Assembly (NCBI GenBank): GCA_948567375.1
Contig: OX419758.1
Location: 28,153,001 to 28,217,000, forward strand
Source: Lunularia cruciata
Lineage: Eukaryota; Streptophyta; Marchantiopsida; Lunulariales; Lunulariaceae
Reading direction: 5' to 3'
DNA length: 64,000 nt
This document shows, piece after piece, positions 9,691 to 22,190 of the stretch. The translations under genes and the position numbers were made by a program. The notes beneath the pieces were generated by a model. The model searched no databases and was not told the DNA's origin. It saw only the letters and a program-made list of their open reading frames with translations. Within the stretch, counting starts at the first letter, position 1, and each line of letters begins with the position of its first letter.

Positions 9691-12322
9691 CTTAACGTTC
9701 GACGTGGTTTAGTAGAGAGGCACGAGATACCCGTCACGTAAGACATTTTGATCTTCAATGTTATGTTTACCATGTCCACATTTTTTGTGAGGGATCAATC
9801 ACTCATCGTGGAATGAATTAGAGAATAGAGACATGTAATCCACCACTTGATGTAAACCTCGATATCTCTTAAGAATCTCAATTATGCATCGCTCGTGTGT
9901 GGCTCTCCTCCCACAAGAGAATTTAAAACGCATTTGACCTAGATGTATGGACATTTAAATATACGAAACGCTCGACGGACGGACGATGCGTCATATGCAA
10001 TCGAGAGAGTTTGAAATCAAGCGGCGTCTGATATCGATAACATCGAGAGGCTTTTCTGAACGTTACAGACGCGTGATGGAGGTGGAATCTTTATCATCAG
10101 ACAGTGTCTGCACTCCTCAATCGGATGTCATTGAAAGTGCACATGAAATCCTCACATTAAGCCGTAAAGTGAACTAGGCGTGGATCCCAATTGAGATTCT
10201 TTGAATTTAAGTACACATCACATCAATCAATTTAAGTACAGTTTACATTCCAAAGTAGGGGAGTTTCCAAATCAAGTCCTAATGACATATCCATGTCCAA
10301 TTATCTTTATAATTGTGGACACCCCACAACGTCCTCGCCGCAATTTGGTTCTGATTTTTTGACCAAGTCTATCGACATGACAAGAATACAGCAGTGCCGA
10401 TGCTATAATGGATATAGAACAATGATGAAGGTTTGGAACCACTCTCGCAGGTGGTGCGAAGGTGATGGCATGTGCCCTATTTATTTTCGCACTGGCAAGT
10501 CAATCTCCAAAATGGCAGTTACCGAATTCACTTCCGATGGTCGAAATCGCTTCTCGTTGTTTATTCTATTTACGGTGTGAAACAAGGGCAAGGGAATTCA
10601 TGAACTATGGTTCGTAGCTCGGATATCATGAATAGTGGTCAGAGCTTTCCATGGAGACATGCGTCTGGATATGAATAGTCTCCCTTCACTAAAAAGCTTT
10701 TCGAAACGAGGAAGCAATTCGATTGACCGAAAGGGACTCGATGCCTAGAAACCACTTCAGATGAGACATGGGTTTCATTGCGAGTAGCCAACCTAGTTAG
10801 ATAATTTTCAGTGAAAGGAGAGGCGAATTTGGATTACTTGATTGAAAGTGACTCTATACTAGTGTTCTACGCGGTCGCCTTTTTCACTCTATACTTATAT
10901 TATATTTCCGGGTTGAATGTGAATAGCCTACTTAAATGAATGGTCTGCTGAAAGGAAAGAGCCAGCTTAATTTGATCGATGTTACACCCGTACTTAGAAT
11001 GCTTAGCTTTGACAGCTTTCGAGCTTCTTAAAGGACATGAATTTCGGGGCCAATTGGCTCCTCCTAGAAACGTGACAGGACAATCGATCCTATTCCTATT
11101 TTCGAATTTCGATTGATGCAATTTAGTGCTCATCTTTTCCAGCTCTCTCATGCTCTGAGCTCCAGATGAGTGAGTCATATGAGTCTAGATGTTAGCAGTC
11201 TCATGTTACAGTGATAGCCCATGAAGATGAGGGGTCATTCCAATTCATTGAAAGTGACTCAATGCCTTTTATCTGAAACCGAGTGTTTTACTATTTTGCT
11301 GTTTCCGACATTGTAGCGGAGGCCATGCATATAACACAGCGAGTTTCCTACTGTGTTTATATCCCTTTGGTGAAAAAAGGGCGGTAGTCCCTCTTTGTTA
11401 TAGTGGTATATATTGCTTTTAGAGGCTCCTACAGTATTTTCGGATGGGTAATCTACGTGGATTTGAATATTCTCCGAAATTGTCTTGGGAAGGATGGAGC
11501 ACCTCTAATTGATTGAACGTGATTTGTTGCTTCTTCTTAACTGCTTTTAGAGGTGTAGTAGGGAGGGTTTGCACCTGAGGAGATTAGTGCTCATTTTGGT
11601 TGACTGAAAGGTGCCTCGATATATTAATTTACTTTATGCTTATGTTTTGCTTTGAGAGGCTCTAACGTCCAGGTAAGTCATGCGTTGGAATGTGAGTGCG
11701 CTCATCGTATCTTGGGAAAGGAGGAAGATCTTGAGTATGTTAATTGATTAATTGAACGAAATTCTTTGTTTGATTGACCTTATGCTTACTCTGTTGAGCT
11801 TTGAGAAGTTTAAGAAGAGATTTTCAGAGATTTGAGTGGTAGTGATGGTGGAAGGAGAACAGAAGTACCGTAGTAGTCTGAGAGCACGAGGAGTGAGGAC
11901 AAAGTTCAGTGAAGAGGAAGGATGGGGTTTCAGCTGCAGGCGCTGCTGATGCAATTGATGGGGCGGCGTGCCACTATATCCACAACGACCTGGCGAGCAT
12001 GGGGTGTAAGCGGGGAACGAGGGAGGAGCCACTGCAGGGTCATAGTCTGCCGTCCAGAGCCGGTAGTCTGTCCTATTCATACCTACTGTGCCTCTCGTTC
12101 TGCTTTTCCCCTTCAGCAGACAGTGTGGCCCAGGTGGGTCCGATTCCCCAACCCCCAACAGTGATCAATTGATCTTTCATTCAAGCACCGCTCCTCTCTT
12201 AGGACTACTACCTCAGAAGACTACTACTCCCCAACTCGCCCTTCTCGAGGGGAAAACCCCATGCTTGAAAGTTGTAGTACTGAGTCCACCAGGAGGAGGA
12301 GAGCAGTAGAGGATTTAGATGA
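9691..12322. other. Intergenic DNA upstream of the AP2/ERF gene
   Basis: Only short open frames are present (for example 9986-10177 and 10293-10580), with no recognisable domain. The base composition looks less AT-rich than the flanking transposon DNA and no repeat family of the window recurs here. The last few hundred bases should contain the promoter and 5' UTR of the AP2/ERF gene, but I could not identify a TATA box with confidence. Confidence 0.4.
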
Positions 12323-12496
12323 TCAAGTGAGAGAGAGGATTTTGAAGAAGTGGGAGATTGTCAAATATGGCTTGAGGAGGAGAAAGGAGCGGAGGAGAAA
12401 TTGGAAATAACAAAGAACGTGTCTGTTGATCTTCCTACCACCTTCACCGAGAGGAAATTTGTAGAAGTGAACAACGAGGAGGAGGAAGAGGACCTA

Positions 12497-14290
12497 ATGC
12501 AGCTGCAGCAGGCTTGCAAGTCCACAAATGATACAATACGAGGAGAAGAATTGAGCTCAGTCTCGGGAGTTTCGCAGTCGTCTGCAGATGAAGCAGCGCA
12601 TGGAGAAGGAAGTGGAGGACGAGACAAGGGAAGAGGAGCCGGATCAGCAGCAGCTCAGCTGCAACAACTGGTAACTGCACAAGGAGGAGGGGGTGGAGCT
12701 CGAAGAGGAAGGGGAAAAGGAAAAGGAGGGCCACAGAATGGACTGTTTCAGTATAGAGGGGTGCGGCAAAGGAGCTGGGGGAGATGGGTTGCGGAGATTC
12801 GGGAGCCTCGGAGGCGAGCGAGGATATGGCTAGGAACCTTTGCTACGGCTGTGGATGCAGCTCATGCTTATGACTGCGCTGCCTGGCGGCTGTATGGACC
12901 TCGAGCTCGTTTGAATCTCGCGTACCCTCTTGCAACTCAACCATCTGATTCTCCACCTCTTGAATCCTGCATTCAAACTACTAATGCTACTACAACAATA
13001 CAGGCTTCTGCAACCTCAACCTCGAATTCATGCACCACCAACAACAGTTTCAAGCCCCTTCTGCCTGTCATTGCCCCTCGACCAACTCTCACACAGACTC
13101 AATGTCAACAAACTCAACTTCTCGTAGAGTTCAGTCAACACGAAAGTTCTTTAACTTCTTCTCTGGGAAATGCCAGTCGAAATCACCAAGCGGTGCCTGC
13201 TGCTGCACTTGGATGGCAAGAGCAGAAACACCTGCAGAGGAGCTCTACTACTAGCACTACTACAGAAAGCTGTTTTACTGAAGAGAATTCTTCTGCTGCA
13301 GATGACAAGAGTAAAGTAAGGCTGTTGTCAGGAAACTGTTGTATGACTCGGGATTCGAATTCAAAAGGTTTTCAGAATCCATTTGAAAGTTCGAAATCGC
13401 AAGAAAGCGGGTTGTATGAATGTTGTAGGGAAGTACGACTCAAGGACGTAGCACCAGATTGCTGCAGCAGTGTTACCACTGAGGAAGAGAATTACAATCC
13501 CCCGGGCCGGGGGATAATCGGGCTGCTGCCTGCACCCGCAGAACGCGCCAAACTCGCAACAACCCAAGCGGTCACACAGATAAGCTCCAATGGCTTGTTA
13601 TTATCAGGTGGTGAACGAATCGAAGATCCGAAGCTCAAAGCTGCAGAAGTCCCGTCACTCGATGATTCTTCCACACCCGCTTCATCACCACTCGCATTGT
13701 ATTCTCATCAGGTGAAACTCGAGGAGGGAGAGAGAGTGATGAATTACCACTCTCTTCCAGCACACCAAGTCTCGCTGGAGTCTGTTTCCTCCCTCGTCGG
13801 CTCCAACGATCACGTCTCCTGGCTCGAGGCCATCCCACACAGCACTAGTTCTCGAAGCGCGTTGTTGCACGGTGAATTGGACTGGTCAATTGCAAATGCA
13901 CACAAGGAGTGGTGGCAGCACCATCCTGCCTTAGGATCCAGTAGACAGTTTCCTGACCCTTTCCAACCTCTTGATGATCATTTCACTATACTTAGTAGTC
14001 TCGGCTGCAGCACTTTGCAAGTTCATCCTACGATGATTTGGAACTCTTCGGAACACTCCCTCAATTCTTCCCCGTCTGTTTCGTCGTCCATGCCAGGCAC
14101 CATGATCTGGATTGCCTCGGAGCAGCCTCTTACCTCTCCACCATCCGTGAATTCGTCCATAATTTCTGATGACAGTCCATGGGAATTTCCGCCCACATCC
14201 TTATCGAATACAGTCACCTGCTGCAGCCACTCAGACTCATGCAACTGCACCTCCAACTACATGGAATCAATCTTCCATAGCTTACCATAG
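12497..14290 (+). CDS. DREB-type AP2/ERF transcription factor (ABI4/DREB2-like)
   Basis: It is a nuclear DNA-binding regulator. A single AP2 domain (12752-12922) starts [19 protein letters not shown] and ends Tyr-Gly-Pro-Arg-Ala-Arg-Leu-Asn-Leu. Val14 and Glu19 of the domain are the DREB-subfamily signature, and the spacing and sequence are closest to ABI4 and DREB2 types. A basic Gly/Arg/Lys stretch just before the domain may be a nuclear localisation signal. An acidic run of Glu lies at the N-terminus, and a long Ser/Thr/Gln/His-rich low-complexity C-terminus follows, as in activators. The frame is open without introns, as usual for ERFs. The first in-frame ATG is 12497 (597 aa), but the frame is open with protein-like sequence from 12323 without any ATG, so a spliced upstream start is possible. 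Dehydration or ABA response is a family inference only. Confidence 0.85.
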   Translation: MQLQQACKSTNDTIRGEELSSVSGVSQSSADEAAHGEGSGGRDKGRGAGSAAAQLQQLVTAQGGGGGARRGRGKGKGGPQNGLFQYRGVRQRSWGRWVAEIREPRRRARIWLGTFATAVDAAHAYDCAAWRLYGPRARLNLAYPLATQPSDSPPLESCIQTTNATTTIQASATSTSNSCTTNNSFKPLLPVIAPRPTLTQTQCQQTQLLVEFSQHESSLTSSLGNASRNHQAVPAAALGWQEQKHLQRSSTTSTTTESCFTEENSSAADDKSKVRLLSGNCCMTRDSNSKGFQNPFESSKSQESGLYECCREVRLKDVAPDCCSSVTTEEENYNPPGRGIIGLLPAPAERAKLATTQAVTQISSNGLLLSGGERIEDPKLKAAEVPSLDDSSTPASSPLALYSHQVKLEEGERVMNYHSLPAHQVSLESVSSLVGSNDHVSWLEAIPHSTSSRSALLHGELDWSIANAHKEWWQHHPALGSSRQFPDPFQPLDDHFTILSSLGCSTLQVHPTMIWNSSEHSLNSSPSVSSSMPGTMIWIASEQPLTSPPSVNSSIISDDSPWEFPPTSLSNTVTCCSHSDSCNCTSNYMESIFHSLP

Positions 14291-17200
14291 TGCTAATCTG
14301 CCGTGCCCTCCAAGCACTATACCGTTAGATCGTAAACCTAGGCCACCAAGGACGGATGCTGCTACTGCTGGAGAAGCTCGAAGAGAAATTTATTGCACTG
14401 TAGTAGCAGCGAATTGATCAGTTATCGTTGCAAAATCTCACTGAGTTAGAACCTTAAAGACGACCTATTCTTCTTAGTGGTCGACGATCATTGTAAATCT
14501 GAACCCGATCAGTCTACGCTCTCCGGGACTAGCTTAGCGTCCTTGTCTTCATAGAAGTTCATAATACTTAACCGTCTTCAATCCTCTCAAAGGAGGAAAA
14601 GAATGGCCAACGGCGCTCGTCTCTCCTCTCATACTTACTTAGCAGCTCCGTTACGATTTCTCGATCAGATATACAAGAGTAACCAAGTGTACGCTAGTAA
14701 GAGAGCCAGGGGCACGTTGTAATACGAGCTCCCATTTATATATACACCCAAAGGTTATAAGCACGCAGAAACGCACGGTGATTTGTCTTCTTTTCAGCAG
14801 TAACGGTTTGTAACAATGGCTTGTTCGTTAACTATCTGAGTGCATGTCTTTTAGCGTCATTGTCGAGCCGTCGATCTCGGAGATTTGGAACTTGCAGCAG
14901 ATTCTTTCACTCGAGTTTTTTGCTTCGGGAAGCATGCATACCTTCACTTCGTGACAATCGGTACGAATGACTTTCCAATATCACTCGTCCATTTGCGTGG
15001 GCATAGCTCTAACAAGCTTGGGTTCAAAAACAGCTCCATCCCTAGATTTTCGGATCGATGGGAGGTAGGACGTGGGAGAGGTTGACTTGGCCGTCATGAC
15101 TTCTCTAGTCATCACTCAGCCACCCGCCCACAAACAGCAAGCTGTTAAACAAACAGAATGAATACACATCTGCGGCCAAGCTCTGCTCTCGGTTTGCAAG
15201 GACTATCAGATCAGAAAAGTTAAAATTCTACTCGGACTTCGATCCAGAAGGCCATCAAAGGCTGTTCGTATCATGCTCGAGTTAAAAATGTTTTGGACTA
15301 AACTTTTGTCACCTCCTGGGCCTTTGCAAAGAAATCAGTTCGCACTGTTGGTCAATGTTTCCCGATGGTCTTGATTCCTCGTGAAGGCTCAGATTCAAGG
15401 GTTGGTCCTTTAGCGGGTTTCATTCCGGATCGTGACACGCAACTCGGATTAAAGATCGCTTTCAAAATGAGAGAGTTAAGGAGTTGGAAAGCTAAAGCTC
15501 GTTGCCCATCCTGTGACCTCTCATAAACCCGTGGACTTTAGGATCTATTCACTTGTAAACCACTAGTTCTATCTTTTGAGCCTGTGTTGCCTGCCAGTAA
15601 GCCCAAAGTTCGATATTATTCACGAAAGCAATGTTGCAGAGCTTCGAACACAAGACAACGGCTTATGGATCCCCTTTCACTTTAACTGCACGACGACATT
15701 GGCAGTTTCTTATCTTTCCTCGAGGAGGACGACAGAGGTGACGGACACCGTATCGAAAATTGAGAACAACTTGGCGTCATAACAGTTCAACAGAACTGCT
15801 ACAGCCGCAAGTTTCTATCCACTATGACGGACTAATTCCTTCACGAGCTGGTGATAAAATAAGCCAAACCTCCAGCGACTTACTTGTGCAATGTTAACTT
15901 GAGAAGAGGGGTTCACCTACCGTGATCTCTTTATTTTTATCATCTCAAATGATTGCATTGCTGCACTTTTAGGGACGGATTGGGTTACGATTGGATGCAT
16001 GCTCGAATACCCTTTTCTCTTCCAGCCCTTTTAGAGTGCAACAAGCTTTGTTATATTACAATTATTTGTCCAGTCCCTTTGTCCCAATGCATGCACACCA
16101 TAAGAGCAAGGATTTTTGCTGGAATCTTCCATCAAGAACCTGCAATCGGAAGTTCCATCGAACACCGGCTCTCACCAACACCTTCCAACAAGGCTTCGAC
16201 AAAACCGAGGACGAAACTGGAGCCTTACTCGAGAAACTCCTGTTGCTCTGCCTGATGCTGCTGCTGTTGTTGCTGTCCAACGGCTTTATTTACGATAGTA
16301 CAGATGACTCCGATGAGTAAACTCCCCTTGAAAAGTGGTCAATAAGTTTCCTGCTAATCTGCGGACTATGCCAACGCGACCAGAACAATATTACAGAGGG
16401 TGGTGGGGGTGGTGCATATGCATAGCATTACTGCAGTACCTGAAGAAGAGGAGAAAAGCTAGTTAAGTCCAAAGCGTTTGCAGCAATTCAGCCTCTGACC
16501 AGCCAACCAATTCACAAGACATGCACAGTTAGCTCACCTAGCAATGACTCTGGGGAACAATTTCACGCACAGAGCATCTTCCGCATGTCACAGTGCTCAT
16601 AAGGACTTCACTAAGTGGTCGGGGGATGTGGGAATGTTGGGGAAGGTCCCCAGGATTTGAACCAAAAGAGATCGATAACTAATTCAGACATATAGCACAG
16701 AGCAAATAGACAAGGCATTTCTCTAAAGAAGTATCAGCAGCCACACTTATGGAAAGAAACTATCAAAGTGGTATAGTAGCTCCCTCACGGGCGTGGACGA
16801 GTCTCAGAGCTCTAGTAGGCTTCGAGTATATAATTGGGAAACCCTATTACTACTACTACTACGGTCTGTGAATGAACCACCAGAAAGATTTATCTGCTGT
16901 CAGATTTTCGTTGCAAAGTAATTGAGTTTAATGAATGAAGTTTTCACTCCCACCACGTCCTTGAATACCACATGGGTTCCAAACGGGATTTCGTACCTGT
17001 CCATCAGAGACATTTCGAATGCATGTTAAATTTAATTACTCCAAGCTATGCACGCCGGACAGCCCCAGGTACTCTCGAACCGTGACGTCCGTGATACTTC
17101 AACAGTGATCTCTCTCTTGAGCTTGATGCGTGTGAATGCAGTTAAACTAGCGCTACCTCGGGATGTATACAAATTAATGGACTGACTAACTTACTGACCA

Positions 17201-18065
17201 ACTTACTGACTGACTGAAAGACTCTTCTTCTTACATGGATACACGAGATGACCAGGAAAATGTGAACCCCGTTGAGTCCCTCCCACCTTTGCAACCTCTC
17301 AAGATGTCTCGCCTTGATTACCGTTTCTCTACAGTTTACCCGTCTGAAGGTCAGCTCCTGCAGATCACGGCTGGAGAAAGTCACCACAGTGGTGACTCGC
17401 TCACTCACTGTCGGTTGTGATAAGTCAGTCTTTAGACCACCCACCAGTCGTATAGGTGAAGGTCCTTTGCAGTGAGGACAAAAGACACACAACTGGGGTA
17501 TCGGGAAGCTGTCAATGGCTCTAAAACCCACCATCATCCACAGGGTGAGAACTTTACAATCCATACAGACACTCCATGTACCTTCGGCGTTCCCCCTTCT
17601 TAAAACCTTCTTCGTTCTTCACAGCACCACCCAAGGCCAAAGACGACGATGCTTCAGCTCCTACTATTCCCAACAGTTTGAAGGGTTCAATCTCCTGTAG
17701 GGAAGGAATACGCAAACTTCTCGCCTTTCCGCAGGATCCGGGGCTCACCGCGTGTGGATAAAGGCAAAGCTGCTAAACTAAATGCAACTTAATTTGGACA
17801 AAGTCAAAGAGGAAGAAAAATTGGCCGTTCTTCAAGCGATGTAGTGACAGAGAATCGGGCTCTGCACGAACTTCGTCGATGTTTAAGTCCATCCTCCTCT
17901 GCTTCTGGCAATAGTATGTCACGGAATTGGGTCGTATTATCGACTAAGGAGCATTAAGCCTTCCGCCGGGCTTCCACACCTGTCGGGTTTCCTCACGGTG
18001 TTGAATCGGTCCTTGAGTTGTGGGATCGAGGAAGCCAGCACCCACCGCTCGGGCGGACCATATAG
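14291..18065. other. Intergenic DNA between the AP2/ERF and LRAT-domain genes
   Basis: It contains a TATATATA stretch near 14738, an open frame at 15991-16320 ending in a Leu-rich run encoded by CTG/TTG repeats, and an open frame at 17235-17420 that starts Met-Asp-Thr-Arg-Asp-Asp-Gln-Glu-Asn-Val-Asn-Pro. None has a domain I recognise. The region has no copy elsewhere in the window, so it is probably single-copy and may hold UTRs or unrecognised exons. Confidence 0.35.
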
Positions 18066-20733
18066 ATGGCTGCATTTTCGAAGATCAATCACGCAATCAA
18101 CGAGGGCAAGCTTAAACCGGGAGATCACATCTACTGCTACCGATCGGGGCACTTCTCGATCTACGCCCACCATGGTCAGCATCGAGTGATCACAAACTTC
18201 TGATGCGCTTCAATTTCCTCTGCAGGACTCTAACGAATTTCTTTAGCGATTCTCCCCTCATGATCTTCGTTGGGCATTTCTGCGGTTAATCGTAGCTGTG
18301 TTTGCCAGGCTTGATTACTGCTACGGGTTCTGGAGGGCGTTCTTATTGGGTGTCAGGAAGTCCTCGTTGAACACTTTTGTTTCAGCGAAACAAAGTTCAA
18401 AATTGAAGAAGTTTATTGATATCTCCGACCAAGATTCTCGTACTTTTGCCTCATTAGAATTATAATACTTGTTTTAAGAATTAGAAAGATGTCTCTTCTT
18501 ATGTCCTTGCTTTCGTGGCGATTCTTCAATATGGATGGCTTGCAATCTCGAAACCTGTAGCTTTCGACAGTTGTTTGACGAACAAAAGCAGGTGCAGATT
18601 GTGCGCATGATTAGTGTTCGTAAATATTTTGCTTTGTAAATCATTGAGCTATCCAACCTGTTGTTGAACTTAACCCCTGCAGTTCAGAAGGGACTCAACT
18701 CAGAGAGCGGGAGACACCTTATACTACACGCATAATACTAGGGCAGACTAGTACCATGGTCAATTTGTGAGCAAGGGGAAAGAGAGTTTCTGTCACCTTA
18801 CTGTCTCTGTCTCTCGGGATGACTCTGTTTCATTAGTAGAATTTACCTTCTTCACGTTCTGCTCCTCCTGGCACCATCTCAGATAGCCAGGGTACGGGGT
18901 CTATGGTCATTGGGTCTCGATCAACAGGAGTCTATGAGTATATTTTGTAAACTATCTTACTCGATTGAACAGCTCGATTTGTCTGCTTTGATCGTAATGT
19001 GATCCTTGCAGTTCTGAGTTTTGTAGACCCATAGACACATCTGAGAGGAGCAACTTGGTGTCATTCTAGGAATAGAGCACATCACTATATTCTTGACTCA
19101 ACACCGTCCCAATGGTCTGGGATGAATAGCATTATAGCATAAGTGTATACCCTAGGAGATGAAGCACCAGCAATAGCCTATGTGTACTTGTTTACATCGG
19201 GTTCTGTCTTCCATTACGTAAAATGTCTACCATGGGTTCTGGAAGCCCCGGTTCACCGAGCGGCTTCTGCTCCCATTACTCAAATGTGTCGACTTGTTGG
19301 TTCGTTCGTTAAACAATGCTTTCAGCTCTGGTTTGGATCGGTATTGTTTTGCTGGAGACTGGATTGTGTCCATCTAGAATCATTTTGTAGTCTCCACAAA
19401 GTACTCCGTTGGCTAGCAGTACTTTGACTGTACCACACAGTCAACTGCTTCAGAACTCTGTGATCACATGGTGTACAGAGCTGATTTTGCAACTGAACAC
19501 ACTGCTTGTAGGGTAAATTGTTTAATTTTTGTTCTCGTCAAGGTTTGTTGAGTCATGTTCGTCTCGGTACTCTTGACTATGTCTGGTCTCGCTGATTATT
19601 CCTTTCCTGCCTTAGATCCCTAAGTAGTGGCACTGATGGACGTAAGCACCTCAATATCAACTATAATTTACCTTTGCACCTCAATAGATTCATTAGACCT
19701 TGCCCTGTTTTAATATATAAGCTTGTGTCTGGATTTATTGCTTATTAGGACAGAACATTCTCTTGTTTTCTCCAAAAGCCGAACGTCAATATCTGATTCT
19801 TTAGTAAGAGATTTAATGTTTGAATCCAAAATTACAGGAATTTACATTGGAGATAATAAGGTGATCAATTTTCTGGACAATTCTACCGGAGAAAATGGAG
19901 AAGGGGTTCGGTTGCTCGGCGCGGGAAGTTCATCAAGCAGTAAACTGCGGTGTGAGGAATGCAAGACGAACAAGGGGGGAGGCGTACAGATGACCTGTTT
20001 GAAATGTTTTTTGAAAGATGATACTCTACGCATCTTTCTTTACGGGGTCTCAAAAACTACATTAGCTATCAACGTCAGAGGAGGTACCTACCAATATTCG
20101 CCTACGATATTATGTGCTTTATTGGTTTTGTCATCTAGATACTTCATGGCTTCCTTATCATCCCATTTTCATGTTTCTGAGTTGTCTGTAGTTCACCTGA
20201 TTCAGTTATGTTAGAAACTGTTGTTCGTGGCAAGTTTAGCAGTAGGACCAGTACTGATCCAACTCTAAACTCGGCAATCACTCTCAGGCTGCAGTGGAAT
20301 GAAAGCTGACGAGGTAAAGCAAGTGCTAAACAGGGCTAAGTACTTGCTAAGAACCGATGGTTTCGGGAGGTACAATCTGCACAACCACAATTGTGAAGAT
20401 TTCTCCATATACTGCAAGACTGGTGTTGTTGATTTTACGAATGGTTTGAGCAAGCAAGTTGAACTGTTCCGACAAGCCAGTAAAGTGAGTAAATCCTTAG
20501 GTGGAAAGAAAAAGTTCAATCCGGTGAAAGTCCTGACACAGATGAAGACTCATCTAGTTGATGAGAGATGGGATAGAGATAGCACTGGATGTCATATCGC
20601 TGTTGAAGAACTGGTCAAAATGTATGAGACACAAAAGATTGCGAGGCTCGCGAAATCTACCGAAGAGAAGCTTGCCCTGACGTTTCCAGAAGGCTCAGAC
20701 CCGGCAAAAGCTTGCAAAGAGGTGCAGTTATAG
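18066..20733 (+). CDS. LRAT-domain (NC-motif) protein, three exons
   Basis: Exons are 18066-18174, 19838-20083 and 20288-20733, joined by GT-AG introns of 1663 and 204 nt; all junctions keep frame, giving 266 residues. An in-frame TAG directly before the ATG supports the start. The protein matches the plant LRAT/NlpC-P60-like family: Leu-Lys-Pro-Gly-Asp-His-Ile-Tyr (16-23), Ile-Tyr-Ala-His-His-Gly-Ile-Tyr-Ile-Gly-Asp (32-42), paired CxxC motifs at Cys75/78 and Cys90/93, Arg-Gly-Gly at 117-119, and Asn-Cys-Glu-Asp-Phe with the nucleophile Cys154. The second active-site position, usually His in Val-Ile-His, is Asn47. Vertebrate relatives are acyltransferases or phospholipases, but the substrate of plant members is not something I can name. 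After Cys154 the tail is charged, and the TAG stop is followed by 74 open codons in the same frame (20734-20955). Confidence 0.8.
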
Positions 20734-20958
20734 CTCACAAAAAATTATGAAGCTCGTCAAAGTACTCGAGACACGTTTGGCTGTAGGTCTGTATCTTTGG
20801 GTACAGGGCTATCTGTGATGGCCATGTTCTCCTACCCTAAGACAATCGTACGAGGCGAAGATGTGTTTGCAGATCGGTTGTTCCGAGTAGCTATGTCGCT
20901 GTTTGCAGGAGTTCAAATATTGAGCTCCTTATTCGAAATTGGGAGGTCAGAACGCTGA
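20734..20958 (+). other. In-frame open extension after the LRAT-domain stop codon
   Basis: Directly after the TAG at 20731-20733 the same frame runs 74 codons to a TGA at 20956. It includes hydrophobic segments (Val-Ser-Leu-Gly-Thr-Gly-Leu-Ser-Val-Met-Ala-Met-Phe and Val-Ala-Met-Ser-Leu-Phe-Ala-Gly-Val-Gln-Ile-Leu). Many plant members of the family have a hydrophobic C-terminal part, so this may be lost or conditionally translated coding sequence. It could also be chance. Confidence 0.4.
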
Positions 20959-22080
20959 TGACTATTTGTATCACGAAGTCCATTAGGCTTTTACCAGCTG
21001 ATCTTTGACACATCCCTTATCTCTCAGCGTGATGCTTCAAACCTGAAGACCACTAATTCATCCTCTCACTGCCAGTTCTATGATACCTTCACTCTTTCAG
21101 TTACCAGGAAACTCTGGATATTGCAACTTGCACGGCTAAGCGTATCATCGGCAGCGTTGTTAGTGCTTATGACTCTCTCCTTGTTGTTAAGTCAATCACT
21201 CTGTATAATATATTTGCTTCACCGTATATAATGCAAATATGTAGCCCAATGTTCAAACTCCTTGTGAACATGGTGGCTCATATTTTTGCCCGTGATGAAA
21301 TTCGAGGCTTGCTTTCGATCTTTCAGACACCTCTTGATTATTAAAATAGTGGATTGTCACTAGCCCGTGGGGACATGAGAGTGGGTGTTGAAATATTCTA
21401 CCTCTTTTAGACTCACGAGTAGAATGATGCAAGACATCCATTGTGAATGCAATCTAACTTTACACTTGATCCACGTTGAAGAGATGAACCCATCTAAGCA
21501 TTCTGTCAAACTTCCTGTTCATAAAATTTTGTTGCCATTCCACACGGTGAAGTAAACAGTGCAGTCAATCATTAGTGACGACCTGTTTACTTGAGTCACA
21601 GGTCACGAGATTGAACTTAATTTGGAAACAAGATGATTCACTATAGGTTGACATTAAATCTTCTTGATCTTCTTGTGTTTATTAGCCACCGCTTCTTCTT
21701 CTTCTTGCACGTGATGAAATTCGCAAATTTACTACAAGGTGTCTCGTGAAGAGTAGTTGAGATTATTACGGGAGGGTCCCGTGGCCATAAATTATCTGCG
21801 GGAGACCCAAAAGGTTACTCGAGGAGTTTTACCGTGGAATCCCATAGTCCCGTTACTATTAATCAATTTCACTTGGCTATTAATTGTTGTCAGAAGTGGC
21901 CGTGGTGACCTGTCGGGACTTTGATGTGGCCGAAAGGTTAAAAGGTTGAATTAGAACGAGAGAATAGTAGGATTGCAAGTGGATAGTTGTGTCAAGAGAA
22001 GTAAGAGAACTAGTAGCTTCAAGAGGATTCCAATTAGAGAAAGTGAAATGATTTGGAGTGGGAAGTCCATCTCTCATGTC
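20959..22080. other. Intergenic DNA downstream of the LRAT-domain gene
   Basis: No coding signal or recurring repeat is seen. It should include the 3' UTR, but no clear polyadenylation signal stands out. Confidence 0.3.
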
Positions 22081-22190
22081 TCCGTGTCTCATATCTCTCA
22101 GTGTAGCATGCAAGGAAGTGTCTCATATCTCTCAGTGTAGCATGCAAGGAAGTGTCTCATATCTCTTAGTGTAACGCGCAAGGATAGCAT
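22081..22190. repeat. 34-bp tandem repeat
   Basis: The unit TGTCTCATATCTCTCAGTGT followed by AGCATGCAAGGAAG is repeated about three times. The first two copies are nearly identical and the third is diverged with a small insertion. Confidence 0.8.

Noticed and set aside
10293-10580. A 95-codon frame in the intergenic region
   Set aside because: It has Cys and Trp residues but no recognisable spacing or family; length alone is not enough.
11748-12158. A 136-codon minus-strand frame upstream of the AP2/ERF gene
   Set aside because: It has no domain, and its composition is that of the antisense of a GC-richer stretch; there is no supporting motif.
12361-14256. Several minus-strand frames opposite the AP2/ERF gene
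   Set aside because: They are shadows of the coding strand, with Ser/Leu-rich antisense composition.
15953-16320. Overlapping 100- and 109-codon frames, one ending in poly-Leu
   Set aside because: The Leu run comes from a CTG/TTG-rich simple sequence; no start context or domain supports a gene.
19143-19427. A 94-codon frame in intron 1 of the LRAT-domain gene
   Set aside because: No domain, and the splice-consistent gene model skips it.
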